Positions 24,949-34,225 of a stretch of 64,000 nucleotides of DNA are shown here, in pieces; within the stretch, counting starts at the first letter, position 1; the number at the start of each line of letters is the position of its first letter. The notes under the pieces were generated by a model. That model searched no databases. It saw only the letters and a list, made by a program, of their open reading frames with translations, and had not been told where the DNA came from. The translations under genes and the position numbers were made by a program. Source of the DNA: JANXZS01 sp963797255 (GTDB lineage: Bacteria; Acidobacteriota; Terriglobia; Terriglobales; Acidobacteriaceae); NCBI GenBank assembly GCA_963797255.1, contig CAWCOV010000035.1, forward strand, positions 1-64,000, written 5' to 3'.

Positions 24949-27456
24949 ATGCATTTGATATTCCGAAGATTGCGTTGGTTCGCAGGCATTTTACTGCTCG
25001 CGATGCCATGCGCATGGGGCGAGTCTACTACAACAGCGGCGTTCGATCTTTCCGGACCGGCGGTTGACGTACGAGTGCAGCGCGCCGGCGAGACTCTTCC
25101 AATCTCACATGTTCCCAATCTTCTGCCCGGCGATCGCTTGTGGATCCATCCTCAATTGCCCGAAAGCCAGTCCACTCATTACGTCATGATTGTGGCCTTC
25201 CTGCGCGGGGCTACGAATCCTCCGCCTCCGACATGGTTCACCAAGGTGGAGACGTGGGTGAAGGGGGTACGGGAAGAGGGCGTCTTCGTCGTGGTTCCGG
25301 ATGAAGCGGAACAGGCCCTGATTTTCCTTGCGCCGGAGACTGGCGGCGACTTCAATACGCTTCGTAACGCTGTACGCGGAAAACCCGGCGCATTCGTTCG
25401 CGCGGCGCAGGATCTGCAGCAGGCCAGCCTGGACAGGATTCGCCTCGAGAAATACCTGGTGCTATTGCGCGAAATCTCCGCCGATCCCAGCACCGAACTA
25501 CATGAACGGACCATCCTGCTGGCAAGAAGTCTTAACATCAAGTTGGATCACGAGTGCTTTGACAAGCCGAGTTCACAGCAGGTGCCGTGCCTGACGCAGA
25601 ACTCTGATTCCCTGGTGCTCGACGATGCCCACACCGAGACCATGGTCGCCCGCATCACTTCGGGAACAAATGTTGATCTCGTCTCGCATCTCGCATTAGT
25701 GCCGACGGTAGGTGCCGGGTACTTCAGTCCTTATGTGGGCGCGATCGTGGACACGATACGGATTCTAAGTGCCGCGCACACGGCGCAATATCAGTACATA
25801 CCCGCTCTCGCGCTTCCCAAGGGCGACAAACTTAACCTGCGGCTGAATAATCCGCCTTCGTTCCGAAATCCCAAGTCGGTCATGGTTGTAGGACTACCTC
25901 CAGTTGGCGCTTCTCCTCTTCCGCCGTTGCGTCCGGTAGATCCGCACCAGGCATTCTGTGCTGGTCGACCAGACTTGGTCCTTCCCATTGACGGAGCACC
26001 TTTGGTCTTCGCCAGCGAACTGGCACACGATTTCAAGTTGCATCTCCAGACGAAGGGAAGTGGCAGTCCGGGGATCGATCTGCCCGCGAAAGTTGATCCG
26101 ACACGGGGCGGCATCGTGGTCGACACCCGCTCCATTCAGCCGGACACGCTCGACGACGACTTGACCGGCACGCTGCATGGTTTCTGGGGATTCCAACCAC
26201 TGGAAGGCCCGTCGTTTCGCCTTCGCAGTGCCCAGCAACGTGGACGGTGGATCGTTCCATCAAAGGACGCCAGTGCTTTAATCGTCGGCAGGCTGGATAC
26301 GCTCAATCTGCAGTCGAGCCAGGCGGCATGCGTGGAAAATGTCTCCATCCGCACTGCCCAGGGCACTCGGCTGGATGCCTCATGGAAGCAGGAGAAGCCA
26401 GACGAACTGCAGGTCGGCATACCTTTGGAAAACTCAACTCCCGGGTCTGTCTATGTGCTGATCAAGAAATTCGGCAATCCCAATGTGGACGAAGTCACGA
26501 TCCATACGTATGCCGAGGCAGGCAGCCTGGATTCGCTTCGACTTCATGCTGGTGACAGCGATGGCATCCTTAAGGGAACGCGGCTCGACCAGGTGAAAGA
26601 TGTGGAACTGAAAGGCCTGCATTTCGCGCCCGGAACGCTCTCCCGTGCACATCAAAAAGATGAACTGACTCTGGTCACGAAAGATGCGGCATCCACGCTG
26701 ACGGCAGGCGAGACCATTGAAGCGCAGGTCACGCTGAAAGACGGCAGGGTTCTCAAACTGAGCACCACGATCGATCAGCCTCGTCCAAGCGTAAAACTCA
26801 TCAGCAAGAGCGTGCAGGTCGATCCGACGTCGGCAACCGCGATTATCAAGCTGGGCGGCGCGGACGAACTGCCCCAGGAAGGACGCTTGAACTTCTTCCT
26901 GAAGGCCCAGGTCCCTGAGAATTTTTCTCCGACTGAAAAGGTCGAAGTCGCGACCCTTGACGAGTCCTTTCACGTGCTCTTGACCGTAGCGGACGGCAAT
27001 CTGACCATGCAGGACACTAAGACTGAACTGGCTGTTCTCGATCCCATGCGGCACCTGGGGCCATCGGCATTTGGGCCGTTAAAGATGAGGCCGGTTCTTC
27101 AGGATGGGACAACTGGAGACTGGCAGCCGCTCGTCAACCTTGTCCGCATCCCCATCATCAAGGATGTGCATTGCGCCGCCATGCCGAACCGGCAATGCAC
27201 CATCACAGGAGAAAAGCTGTTTTTAATTGAGTCAGTCAGCACCAATGCAGACTTTACAGACGCGGCCGCAGTGCCGGAGGGCTTTGTCGAGCAGACTTTG
27301 GTGGTTCCCGCTGCACGCGGTCATGCCTTGTATCTGAAGCTGCGCGACGATCCCAATGCGGTAGATACCATGACATGGTCATCTCCTCAACCCGCCGCCA
27401 CACCGGCCACTACACCACCAGCCGCGCCAGCTCCGACGACAGCAGCGTCGCAGTAG
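24949..27456 (+). CDS. Large secreted protein, unknown function
   Basis: An 835-residue protein with a signal peptide (LRWFAGILLLAMPCAWGES). I recognise no enzyme motif. The first part (about 30-330) mixes helices and strands with a long charged stretch (DRIRLEKYLVLLREI); from about 400 on it is beta-rich with repeated short strand-turn patterns, as in stacks of Ig-like domains (for example DVELKGLHFAPGTLS and TLTAGETIEAQVTLKDG). The tail is Pro/Ala/Thr-rich (PAATPATTPPAAP), as in linkers or wall-exposed ends. It probably sits in the periplasm or at the cell surface. The LacI-type palindrome upstream hints at sugar-linked control. Confidence 0.7.
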   Translation: MHLIFRRLRWFAGILLLAMPCAWGESTTTAAFDLSGPAVDVRVQRAGETLPISHVPNLLPGDRLWIHPQLPESQSTHYVMIVAFLRGATNPPPPTWFTKVETWVKGVREEGVFVVVPDEAEQALIFLAPETGGDFNTLRNAVRGKPGAFVRAAQDLQQASLDRIRLEKYLVLLREISADPSTELHERTILLARSLNIKLDHECFDKPSSQQVPCLTQNSDSLVLDDAHTETMVARITSGTNVDLVSHLALVPTVGAGYFSPYVGAIVDTIRILSAAHTAQYQYIPALALPKGDKLNLRLNNPPSFRNPKSVMVVGLPPVGASPLPPLRPVDPHQAFCAGRPDLVLPIDGAPLVFASELAHDFKLHLQTKGSGSPGIDLPAKVDPTRGGIVVDTRSIQPDTLDDDLTGTLHGFWGFQPLEGPSFRLRSAQQRGRWIVPSKDASALIVGRLDTLNLQSSQAACVENVSIRTAQGTRLDASWKQEKPDELQVGIPLENSTPGSVYVLIKKFGNPNVDEVTIHTYAEAGSLDSLRLHAGDSDGILKGTRLDQVKDVELKGLHFAPGTLSRAHQKDELTLVTKDAASTLTAGETIEAQVTLKDGRVLKLSTTIDQPRPSVKLISKSVQVDPTSATAIIKLGGADELPQEGRLNFFLKAQVPENFSPTEKVEVATLDESFHVLLTVADGNLTMQDTKTELAVLDPMRHLGPSAFGPLKMRPVLQDGTTGDWQPLVNLVRIPIIKDVHCAAMPNRQCTITGEKLFLIESVSTNADFTDAAAVPEGFVEQTLVVPAARGHALYLKLRDDPNAVDTMTWSSPQPAATPATTPPAAPAPTTAASQ

Positions 27457-27540
27457 GCCCGATTGGCAGTCCCGTGTTTCTGCTAGTCTCAACTGAAATA
27501 GTCACTGCATAACAGCCATCAAGCAGAGCGAGATTCAAAC

Positions 27541-28638
27541 GTGGGCTTTGACGCATTCTTGGGAAACGAGGCAACAGTTCGCCACCTGCGCGAAGGTATC
27601 CGCGCAGGAAGAATTCCACCTGCACTCATTCTCGCCGGACCAAAAGGCTCCGGAAAGTACACCCTGGCCATCATGCTGGCCCAGGCCATCAACTGCTTGC
27701 GCCAACCGGTGACGGACGGGCTCCCTGATTTTTGCGGCGAGTGCAGCAACTGTGTCCGCATCGCGGAATCCGCCCCGCTCGACCTGCGCGTGCAGGAAGC
27801 CATTGCAGCCCGAGAAGAGATGCGTGACGCCGATAAAAAGGATACCCGCATCCTGATCCAGACCCATCCGGACGTAATCGTCGTTCCGCCTGATCCACCG
27901 CAGCTGCTGATCAAAATGGGCCAGGTGCGCAGCGTTATCCATGGAATGTATCGCTTTCCCTCGGATGCGAGGCACGCCATTTACATCTTCACGGCCACCG
28001 CCTTTATGAAGGAAGCAGCCAATTCTCTGCTGAAGGTTTTGGAGGAGCCCCCCTCCTTCGCCAGCATCTTTTTGCTCGCGGAGAATACCGGTGAACTTCT
28101 CCCGACCATTCGTTCCCGGTGCATCGTTTACAGGTTGGGCGCGCTGCCAACTGAAAAGCTCGAAGCATTGCTCGCGGAGCGCCACCCCGACTGGAAACCC
28201 GCGCAGCGCAGCCTGGTCGCACGACTGGCGGAAGGGGCCGTCGGCCGCGCACTTGGATTTGATCTGCCCACCTACGTAGCAAGCCGACAAGACGCGCTGC
28301 TCATGCTGAAAAACGCCTTGGATGAATCCGACCATTCCGCGCTTTTTCGTATGACAGAAACCTACCGCGCCGGCGCGGAAGGCCAGCAAAAGACATCTGC
28401 GCTGCTCCGGGCCCTCACCAGCCTGCTGGAAGACCTGTTGCTCTTGCAATCAAATGCACCAAACCTGGTGCGAAACATCGATCTGCTGCCAGAATTAACC
28501 CGGCTGAGCGCCAACTCCACCCTCGAGTGGATAGAGGCCGCCTCGCGAGGCATTCACCAGGTAGAAATGGGAATGCGCCGCAACCTGCTCCGTTCCCTAT
28601 CGCTGGACGCGTTTGCGACGGAACTCGCTTCTTCCTGA
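27541..28638 (+). CDS. holB: DNA polymerase III delta-prime subunit HolB
   Basis: A 365-residue clamp-loader subunit. The Walker A loop GPKGSGKYT (about 34-42), the zinc knuckle CGECSNC, and the sensor region NSLLKVLEEPPSFASIFLL followed by TIRSRC are all present, which is the delta-prime/gamma pattern. It helps place the sliding clamp on DNA. The reading frame begins with GTG; the upstream 84 bases hold nothing notable. A long Pro-rich insertion is present after the zinc motif (TRILIQTHPDVIVVPPDPPQ). Confidence 0.9.
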   Translation: MGFDAFLGNEATVRHLREGIRAGRIPPALILAGPKGSGKYTLAIMLAQAINCLRQPVTDGLPDFCGECSNCVRIAESAPLDLRVQEAIAAREEMRDADKKDTRILIQTHPDVIVVPPDPPQLLIKMGQVRSVIHGMYRFPSDARHAIYIFTATAFMKEAANSLLKVLEEPPSFASIFLLAENTGELLPTIRSRCIVYRLGALPTEKLEALLAERHPDWKPAQRSLVARLAEGAVGRALGFDLPTYVASRQDALLMLKNALDESDHSALFRMTETYRAGAEGQQKTSALLRALTSLLEDLLLLQSNAPNLVRNIDLLPELTRLSANSTLEWIEAASRGIHQVEMGMRRNLLRSLSLDAFATELASS

Positions 28639-28757
28639 TTCTTTTCGTCCTGGGAATCCGACATCGGGAGTTTCACCCGAATTTGATGGATGGGACCGGG
28701 GCCGCGGGGTAGGATACAGCCAGATCACAAAAGTTTAGGAATTTCAGGGAAGTACGG

Positions 28758-29285
28758 GTGACTGTGCCGGCAAGAGCTATCGGTATCAGCCGAACTCTTT
28801 TTGCCTCAGTTGCATCCAACCTGAAGAGCTACACAATTACGATGGGCAATCTTAAACCGCTTCCGTCTTTCGGAACACGCGAAAAGCGTGTCACCAAGCC
28901 TGTCTCTGCGCCAGAACCCCCAAGAGATGCCGCAACTGTCCCTGCCACGGGCATCGGGCCACGCAGGCTCGTCCGTCCGGTTATGCCAGACAATGGAGGC
29001 AATCACAGAGCGGTTCGCCGCGAACCTTCTCCAATGCTGACGCACCAGATGGCACATGACGCCCCCGCAGCCTGGCACGACGCTTCCCACGCAGAGGCTT
29101 TTTATTTTCAGAAGCAGATGCAATCTCAGACCCTCATGGTCTTTGTGCTGGAAGACGGAGAGCGCATTGAGGGCTGCATTGAATGGTATGACCGCAATGC
29201 TATCAAGGTTCGAAACAGCGGTCGAACATTGATCTACAAATCCAGCATCAAGTATCTGTATAAGGCGAACGAAGCACAGCCCTGA
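28758..29285 (+). CDS. hfq: RNA chaperone Hfq with long N-terminal extension
   Basis: A 175-residue protein whose last 60 residues (from about 115) align without gaps to Hfq: AFYFQKQMQSQTLMVFVLEDG then IEGCIEWYDRNAIKVRN and the Sm2 end LIYKSSIKYLY. Hfq hexamers bind small RNAs and mRNAs. The first 110 residues are basic and Pro-rich with no fold that I know, unlike standard Hfq where the Sm core is at the N-terminus. The proximal face residues of E. coli Hfq (Q41, F42, H57) are replaced by Arg, Asn and Ser here. GTG at 28758 has AGGGA seven bases upstream; an ATG at 28842 is the alternative. Confidence 0.85.
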   Translation: MTVPARAIGISRTLFASVASNLKSYTITMGNLKPLPSFGTREKRVTKPVSAPEPPRDAATVPATGIGPRRLVRPVMPDNGGNHRAVRREPSPMLTHQMAHDAPAAWHDASHAEAFYFQKQMQSQTLMVFVLEDGERIEGCIEWYDRNAIKVRNSGRTLIYKSSIKYLYKANEAQP

Positions 29286-29310
29286 AAGTAAGTGCGATGC
29301 TCCGTCGGGT

Positions 29311-30357
29311 TTATTTTGCGGCTTTTAGCAGGCGGTCGCGAATGGCCGTCCCTATCCCCGTGGATGCAGGCAGCGGACATAGGATGACCGTAACGTTCGC
29401 AGCATCGAGTTCTCGCAACCCCGCGAAAAGTCGATGTGCCAGTTCTTCCTGGTTGCTCCATCGGCCCCATCGGAACACAACAGCAGCTTGATCCGCAGCC
29501 GGAAAGCCGTCCGGAAGCATCAGTCCCACCCGCTCTCCGTCGGCCAACGCTGTGCTCATAAGAAATGCGAAATCCGATGGACGCTGGTCTCCTTCGAGGA
29601 GTATGAGCTTTGCTCGCGGCGCATAATGCCGAAGTCCCACGCCTGGAGAGGGCAACGATTCCTGTTCCTGGTTTTCCGATAACGGAGGCTCATACAGCTG
29701 CGTTCCCGGGCACAACGCACGAATTTGTTCCAATGTGATCACACCTGGCCGGTAGATCAGCGGCGGATCTTCACACACGTCCACGACCGTCGACTCAAGT
29801 CCGTGTGTGGTCTCCCCTGAATCGATCACCGCATCAATCCTTCCCGCCAGATCGTCGAGCACATGTTGTGCAGTCGTCGGGCTGGTGTGGCCAAAAGAAT
29901 TAGCACTGGGAGCGGCGATGGGCACGCCCGCAAGCCGGATCAGTTCAAGCGCCACCGGATGCGACGGCATGCGAACGCCAATTCGATCGCGCCCCGCAGT
30001 GACAAGAGCAGGCACATTTTGAGATCGCGGCAGCAGCAAAGTAAGCGGCCCCGGCCAGAACTTTGCACGAAGCAGATTTGCTGCATCTGGAAGGTCAGTG
30101 GCTACGCGGCCCAACATCTCCTCGTCAGCGATATGCACGATCAGAGGATCCCAACGCGGCCTCTGCTTGGCTTGGAAAATGGCGGCGACCGCATCCGCAT
30201 TGAGTGCATTCGCGCCCAATCCATAGACCGTTTCCGTGGGAAATGCCACCGTGCCGCCGTCCCGCAGGATAGCGGCAGCCCGCCGCAGCGAAGACCGTGA
30301 CACTTCCGATTGCAGATCGTTGGCCGCAACAGCCAGCCGCAGCGTTTCCATGCCCAT
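29311..30357 (-). CDS. sua5: L-threonylcarbamoyladenylate synthase (Sua5/TsaC)
   Basis: Makes threonylcarbamoyl-AMP for the t6A modification of ANN-decoding tRNAs. The YrdC core runs over about the first 200 residues with GTVAFPTETVYGLGANA, the KQRPRWDPLIVHI active loop and SANSFGHTSPT. A linker (PSPGVGLRHYAPRAKL) leads to the extra Sua5 domain of about 130 residues, so it is the long Sua5 form. The start is placed at the ATG with GGAA nearby at 30357; a much longer upstream frame overlaps the divergent CYTH gene and is not used. Divergent start regions leave 79 bases between the two. Confidence 0.88.
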   Translation of the reverse strand: MGMETLRLAVAANDLQSEVSRSSLRRAAAILRDGGTVAFPTETVYGLGANALNADAVAAIFQAKQRPRWDPLIVHIADEEMLGRVATDLPDAANLLRAKFWPGPLTLLLPRSQNVPALVTAGRDRIGVRMPSHPVALELIRLAGVPIAAPSANSFGHTSPTTAQHVLDDLAGRIDAVIDSGETTHGLESTVVDVCEDPPLIYRPGVITLEQIRALCPGTQLYEPPLSENQEQESLPSPGVGLRHYAPRAKLILLEGDQRPSDFAFLMSTALADGERVGLMLPDGFPAADQAAVVFRWGRWSNQEELAHRLFAGLRELDAANVTVILCPLPASTGIGTAIRDRLLKAAK

Positions 30358-30436
30358 GATTTCCGGAGTTCCAGTTCTATTATGCCCTGTGGCAAGGCGT
30401 TCCCCGTCCTGCCGCATCTGGCATATACTCGCCCCT
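30358..30436. promoter_or_regulatory. Divergent promoter region, sua5 and CYTH gene
   Basis: TATACT at 30424-30429 is 7 bases before the CYTH ATG, so this transcript may be nearly leaderless. On the other strand CATAAT at 30379-30384 would serve sua5. The string GGCATATACTC also occurs before the gene at 6756. Confidence 0.4.
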
Positions 30437-31024
30437 ATGCCATCGATTGAGACAGAGATCAAATTCCGCGTTCCCAACGAAGATGCTCTTGAGGCGAAGC
30501 TTCTCTCAGCCGGATTTCGCAAACAAACGGAGAAGACCTTCGAACGCAACGTGCTCTACGACTATCCGGATCGCAAACTTCGCAGCAACGGCGAAATCCT
30601 GCGGATCAGGGAATACGGGCCAAAGTGGGTGATCACCCACAAAGCCTTTCCGCCAGACAATTCGCCCGAGGCGCGCCACAAACAGCGGATTGAGACCGAA
30701 ACCGTGGTCGAAGACGGAGAAGCGATTGCCTTGATCTTCAAACACCTCGGATTGCGGGAGGCATTCACATACGAAAAATGGCGGACAGAGTGGGCGGACG
30801 ATACGGGCCACTGCGTATTAGATGTGACGCCCATTGGAGTATTCGCCGAACTGGAAGGTCCGGCAGAATGGATCGATGAGACGGCAAAAAAGTTGGACGT
30901 TGAAGATAGTGCGTTTATGACGCTGAGCTATGGACGGTTATTCGACCTTTGGAAACTGCGGACGGGCAGCGCGGCAAATGATCTTACATTTGACGCGATA
31001 CCCGCAAAGCAACCCCAACTCTAG
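30437..31024 (+). CDS. CYTH-domain protein (CyaB/thiamine triphosphatase-like)
   Basis: A 195-residue CYTH protein. The opening SIETEIKFRV holds the ExExK metal/triphosphate motif. Later landmarks are GEILRIREYG, WVITHKA and the acidic TEWADDTGHCVLDVTPIGVFAELEGP, with alternating charged residues on the barrel strands that coordinate triphosphates. The family contains class IV adenylyl cyclases and triphosphatases; most stand-alone bacterial ones are triphosphatases. It is not possible to tell which from sequence. It lies divergent from sua5 and ends before the convergent secA. Confidence 0.85.
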   Translation: MPSIETEIKFRVPNEDALEAKLLSAGFRKQTEKTFERNVLYDYPDRKLRSNGEILRIREYGPKWVITHKAFPPDNSPEARHKQRIETETVVEDGEAIALIFKHLGLREAFTYEKWRTEWADDTGHCVLDVTPIGVFAELEGPAEWIDETAKKLDVEDSAFMTLSYGRLFDLWKLRTGSAANDLTFDAIPAKQPQL

Positions 31025-31028
31025 CCTG

Positions 31029-31052
31029 AAAATGACGAAGGCCCACTCGTCA
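31029..31052 (-). terminator. Possible secA terminator
   Basis: TGACGA / TCGTCA stem with a short loop, on the minus strand followed by TTTTC. It sits between the convergent CYTH and secA genes. The stem is only six base pairs. Confidence 0.4.
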
Positions 31053-31059
31053 CTTCGGT

Positions 31060-34014
31060 TTACGCGTCCGCGCCATGGCACTTTTTGTACTTCTTGCCTG
31101 AGCCACATGGGCAAGGATCGTTGCGGCCAACCTTCTCGCCTGTGCGTCGCTGGGCAACTTCCGGCATGCCGCCACCGGCCTGACGCGCAACTTCCAATTC
31201 GCGCTTCTTCTTGCGCTCAAACTCCTGCTCCAACTGATCGATCGTCGTAGAAGGTTGGCGAACCGGGACAGGAATCTCGCGCTCTTGCGGCTCGGGCGCG
31301 TGCGATCCGTTGGTAGAAAGTTTCTGTCCTTCGATCGTGCGCGGACGAGGAACTTCCGTTACCGGCTGACCATCCGGCCCCACAATCTGCATCAGGAAAA
31401 GGTAACGGACCGTGTCTTCCTGGAAGCGCGTCATCATCGCTTCGAACACGTCGAAAGATTCACGCTTGTATGCGACCAGCGGGTCCTGTTGTCCATACCC
31501 GCGGAGACCGATACCTTCCCGCAGATGATCCATCGCAAGCAGGTGGTCTTTCCACAAGCCATCGAGCACACTCAGCATTACCATGCGTTCGTGGTACCGC
31601 ATCGCTTGTTCGCCGAGAATCTGTTCCTTGCTCTCGTATTTCGACTTCAGGCGATTGAAAATCTCATCCCCGAGTTCGTGGCGGCTTAACTCCGCGACAT
31701 TTACTCCCTCGGCGACCGGGTCAAGGCCAAACTGTTCGACCAGTTTTGTCTTGAGCGCGGCAGCGTCCCATTGGTCCGGATGCACATTTTCCGGCGCCGT
31801 GGCATCGAGAATCGCACTCAACGTTCCCGCAGTGTAGTCCTCAAGGATCAGTTCCTTCTGTTCAACATTTTCGAGCAGTTGCTTACGCAAACCGTAGACG
31901 GCCTCGCGCTGCTTGTTCATCACGTCGTCGTATTCAAGAACGTGTTTGCGTGACTCGAAATTCTGCGCTTCGACCGCCTTCTGCGCCGCTTCAATTCTTC
32001 GCGAAATCAGGCCGGACTCAATCGGTACGCCCTCTTCCATCCCCAGCCTTTGCAGAAGCGTGGAAACCCACTCCTTGGCGAAGATACGCATCAGGTCGTC
32101 TTCAAGCGACAGGTAGAAGCGTGAAGCACCGGGATCGCCTTGTCTTCCGGCACGGCCGCGAAGCTGGTTGTCGATGCGCCGTGATTCGTGGCGCTCCGTG
32201 CCGATGATGTGCAGTCCACCGGCGCCAACCACGGCGTTATGATCCTGCGACGCAATCGTTGCGTGCTGCGAGATCGCCGCATCCCAATCCCCTTGCGTCG
32301 ATTCGAATTCCTGTCCCTGGTAGTAGAACCGCGTCATTCCGGGTCCGGCGCTGGGCGAAATTGCTCCTTCGGCAGCACTCACAGCGCGCGCCTGACCTTT
32401 TTTCACAAGCTGTTGCTTGGCCATGAACTCAGGGTTTCCGCCGAGCAGAATGTCCGTGCCTCGACCCGCCATGTTGGTAGCGATCGTGACCATTCCCAAG
32501 CGACCCGCCTGGGCAACAATTTCCGCTTCGCGCTCGTGATACTTGGCGTTCAATACAACGTGCTTGACGCCCTTCCGCTGCAGGATTCCCGAAAGTATCT
32601 CCGACTTTTCAATCGACGTGGTACCCACCAGCACTGGCTGATTCTTGTCGTGGAGTTCCGAAATCTGATCTGCTACCGCGTAGTACTTTTCCTTCTCCGT
32701 CCGGAACACGACGTCTGGATTCTCAATTCGCCGCATCACCTGGTTCGTCGGGATCACAACGATTTCGAGCTTGTAGATTTTGTCGAATTCCGCTGCTTCC
32801 GTTTCGGCGGTACCCGTCATGCCGGAGAGTTTGGAATAAAGCCGGAAGTAATTCTGAAAAGTGATCGTCGCCAACGTTTGATCTTCGCGGCGGATATTTA
32901 CGTTCTCTTTCGCTTCAATGGCCTGGTGCAATCCGTCTGACCAGCGGCGTCCGGGCATAAGGCGGCCCGTGAACTCGTCCACGATCAGGACTTCGCCATC
33001 CTTGACGACATAGTTCACGTCGAGACGATAAAGCGAATGGGCCTTGATGGCAGTCTCAACGTGGTGCTTGAGCTCCCAGTTCTCCACCTCGGCAATGTTT
33101 CCGATGCCGAGCAACTTCTCAATCTTTTCCCAGCCCTCATCCGTGACGCTGATGGTGCGGTGCTTTTCATCGACCACGTAGTCACCAGTAAGGATCTTGT
33201 CCTCACCCTGCGTAATCTCTTCACCCTTTACCAGCGCGGGAATAATGCGATTCACGCGGACATACTTGTCCGTCGTTTGATCGGTTGGACCGCTGATAAT
33301 GAGTGGCGTTCTCGCTTCGTCAATAAGAATAGAATCCACTTCGTCGACAATCGCGTAGTGGTGTCCGCGCTGCACGCAATCCTTCAGCTCGAACTTCATG
33401 TTGTCGCGCAGGTAGTCAAAACCAAATTCGTTGTTGGTGCCGTAAGTTATGTCGGCAGCATAGGCATCTCGACGCTGGGCGTCGTCCAGATCGTGAACAA
33501 TCACACCAACCGTCAGCCCAAGAAACTCGTAAATCTTGCCCATCCACTCAGCATCGCGCTTGGCCAGATAGTCGTTCACCGTGACGACGTGAACACCGTG
33601 CCCGGCGAGCGCATTCAGGTAGCAAGGCAATGTCGCCACCAGCGTTTTTCCTTCGCCGGTTTTCATTTCAGAAATCTTGCCTTGGTGGAGAACGATGCCG
33701 CCAATAATCTGCACGTCGAAATGGCGCATTTTTAATACGCGGCGGCCAGCCTCACGAACTATGGCAAAGGCCTCCGGAAGCAGTTCTTCCAATACCTGCT
33801 TCTCCGCAGTCTTTCGCTCGGCAGCATCTTCAATGCCTTCTAAACGGGACTGAATGCGGCCACGGAACTCCGTCGTTTTGGCACGCAATTGCTCATCTGT
33901 GAGCGGGTGGATGGAGGCTTCAAACGCATTGACCTCCTCCACCATTGGAAGAAGGCGCTTCACAACACGTTCGTTGCTTGTTCCGAAAACTTTTGTGAGT
34001 ACACTACCGATCAA
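31060..34014 (-). CDS. secA: Preprotein translocase ATPase SecA
   Basis: A 984-residue motor of the Sec pathway. The opening GSVLTKVFGTSNERVVKRL, Walker A in EMKTGEGKTLVATLP, DEVDSILIDEARTPLIISGP (DEAD-type box), MAGRGTDI and AGRQGDPGASRFYLSLED identify it. The C-terminal zinc motif is CPCGSGKKYKKCHG. The start codon is TTG with AAAGGA seven bases upstream, since no ATG is placed before the first helix. It pushes unfolded proteins through SecYEG. The 210 bases upstream hold a hairpin; the xerCD operon is upstream on the same strand. Confidence 0.96.
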   Translation of the reverse strand: MIGSVLTKVFGTSNERVVKRLLPMVEEVNAFEASIHPLTDEQLRAKTTEFRGRIQSRLEGIEDAAERKTAEKQVLEELLPEAFAIVREAGRRVLKMRHFDVQIIGGIVLHQGKISEMKTGEGKTLVATLPCYLNALAGHGVHVVTVNDYLAKRDAEWMGKIYEFLGLTVGVIVHDLDDAQRRDAYAADITYGTNNEFGFDYLRDNMKFELKDCVQRGHHYAIVDEVDSILIDEARTPLIISGPTDQTTDKYVRVNRIIPALVKGEEITQGEDKILTGDYVVDEKHRTISVTDEGWEKIEKLLGIGNIAEVENWELKHHVETAIKAHSLYRLDVNYVVKDGEVLIVDEFTGRLMPGRRWSDGLHQAIEAKENVNIRREDQTLATITFQNYFRLYSKLSGMTGTAETEAAEFDKIYKLEIVVIPTNQVMRRIENPDVVFRTEKEKYYAVADQISELHDKNQPVLVGTTSIEKSEILSGILQRKGVKHVVLNAKYHEREAEIVAQAGRLGMVTIATNMAGRGTDILLGGNPEFMAKQQLVKKGQARAVSAAEGAISPSAGPGMTRFYYQGQEFESTQGDWDAAISQHATIASQDHNAVVGAGGLHIIGTERHESRRIDNQLRGRAGRQGDPGASRFYLSLEDDLMRIFAKEWVSTLLQRLGMEEGVPIESGLISRRIEAAQKAVEAQNFESRKHVLEYDDVMNKQREAVYGLRKQLLENVEQKELILEDYTAGTLSAILDATAPENVHPDQWDAAALKTKLVEQFGLDPVAEGVNVAELSRHELGDEIFNRLKSKYESKEQILGEQAMRYHERMVMLSVLDGLWKDHLLAMDHLREGIGLRGYGQQDPLVAYKRESFDVFEAMMTRFQEDTVRYLFLMQIVGPDGQPVTEVPRPRTIEGQKLSTNGSHAPEPQEREIPVPVRQPSTTIDQLEQEFERKKKRELEVARQAGGGMPEVAQRRTGEKVGRNDPCPCGSGKKYKKCHGADA

Positions 34015-34122
34015 TGGGTGGTCCTTTACGGGATGGCTCTCAATTGAAGCGCAGGGGTCGTCTGTTCCAGAAACGACCGCAACGCACAGCCCTGCCGAAG
34101 CTATACCTACTAGTTTAGTTTA

Positions 34123-34155
34123 GTTGGCGATTTGCTGCAGGGCAGTGATGCCAAC
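34123..34155. other. Nested hairpin between xerC and secA
   Basis: GTTGGC / GCCAAC outer stem around an inner CTGC / GCAG stem. It has no T-run on either strand, so it is a structured leader or spacer more than a plain terminator. Confidence 0.35.
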
Positions 34156-34225
34156 TTGCTTGTTATCTTTGGCATATCCTCGCAAAACGGTGCTCGAAAG
34201 GTGAATTTTGATCGATTTCAGGCCT

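Noticed and set aside
30236..30436. Longer N-terminus for the CYTH protein
   Set aside because: The extra 67 codons are antisense to the start of sua5, are basic and unlike the family; the ATG at 30437 fits the ETEIKF motif position.
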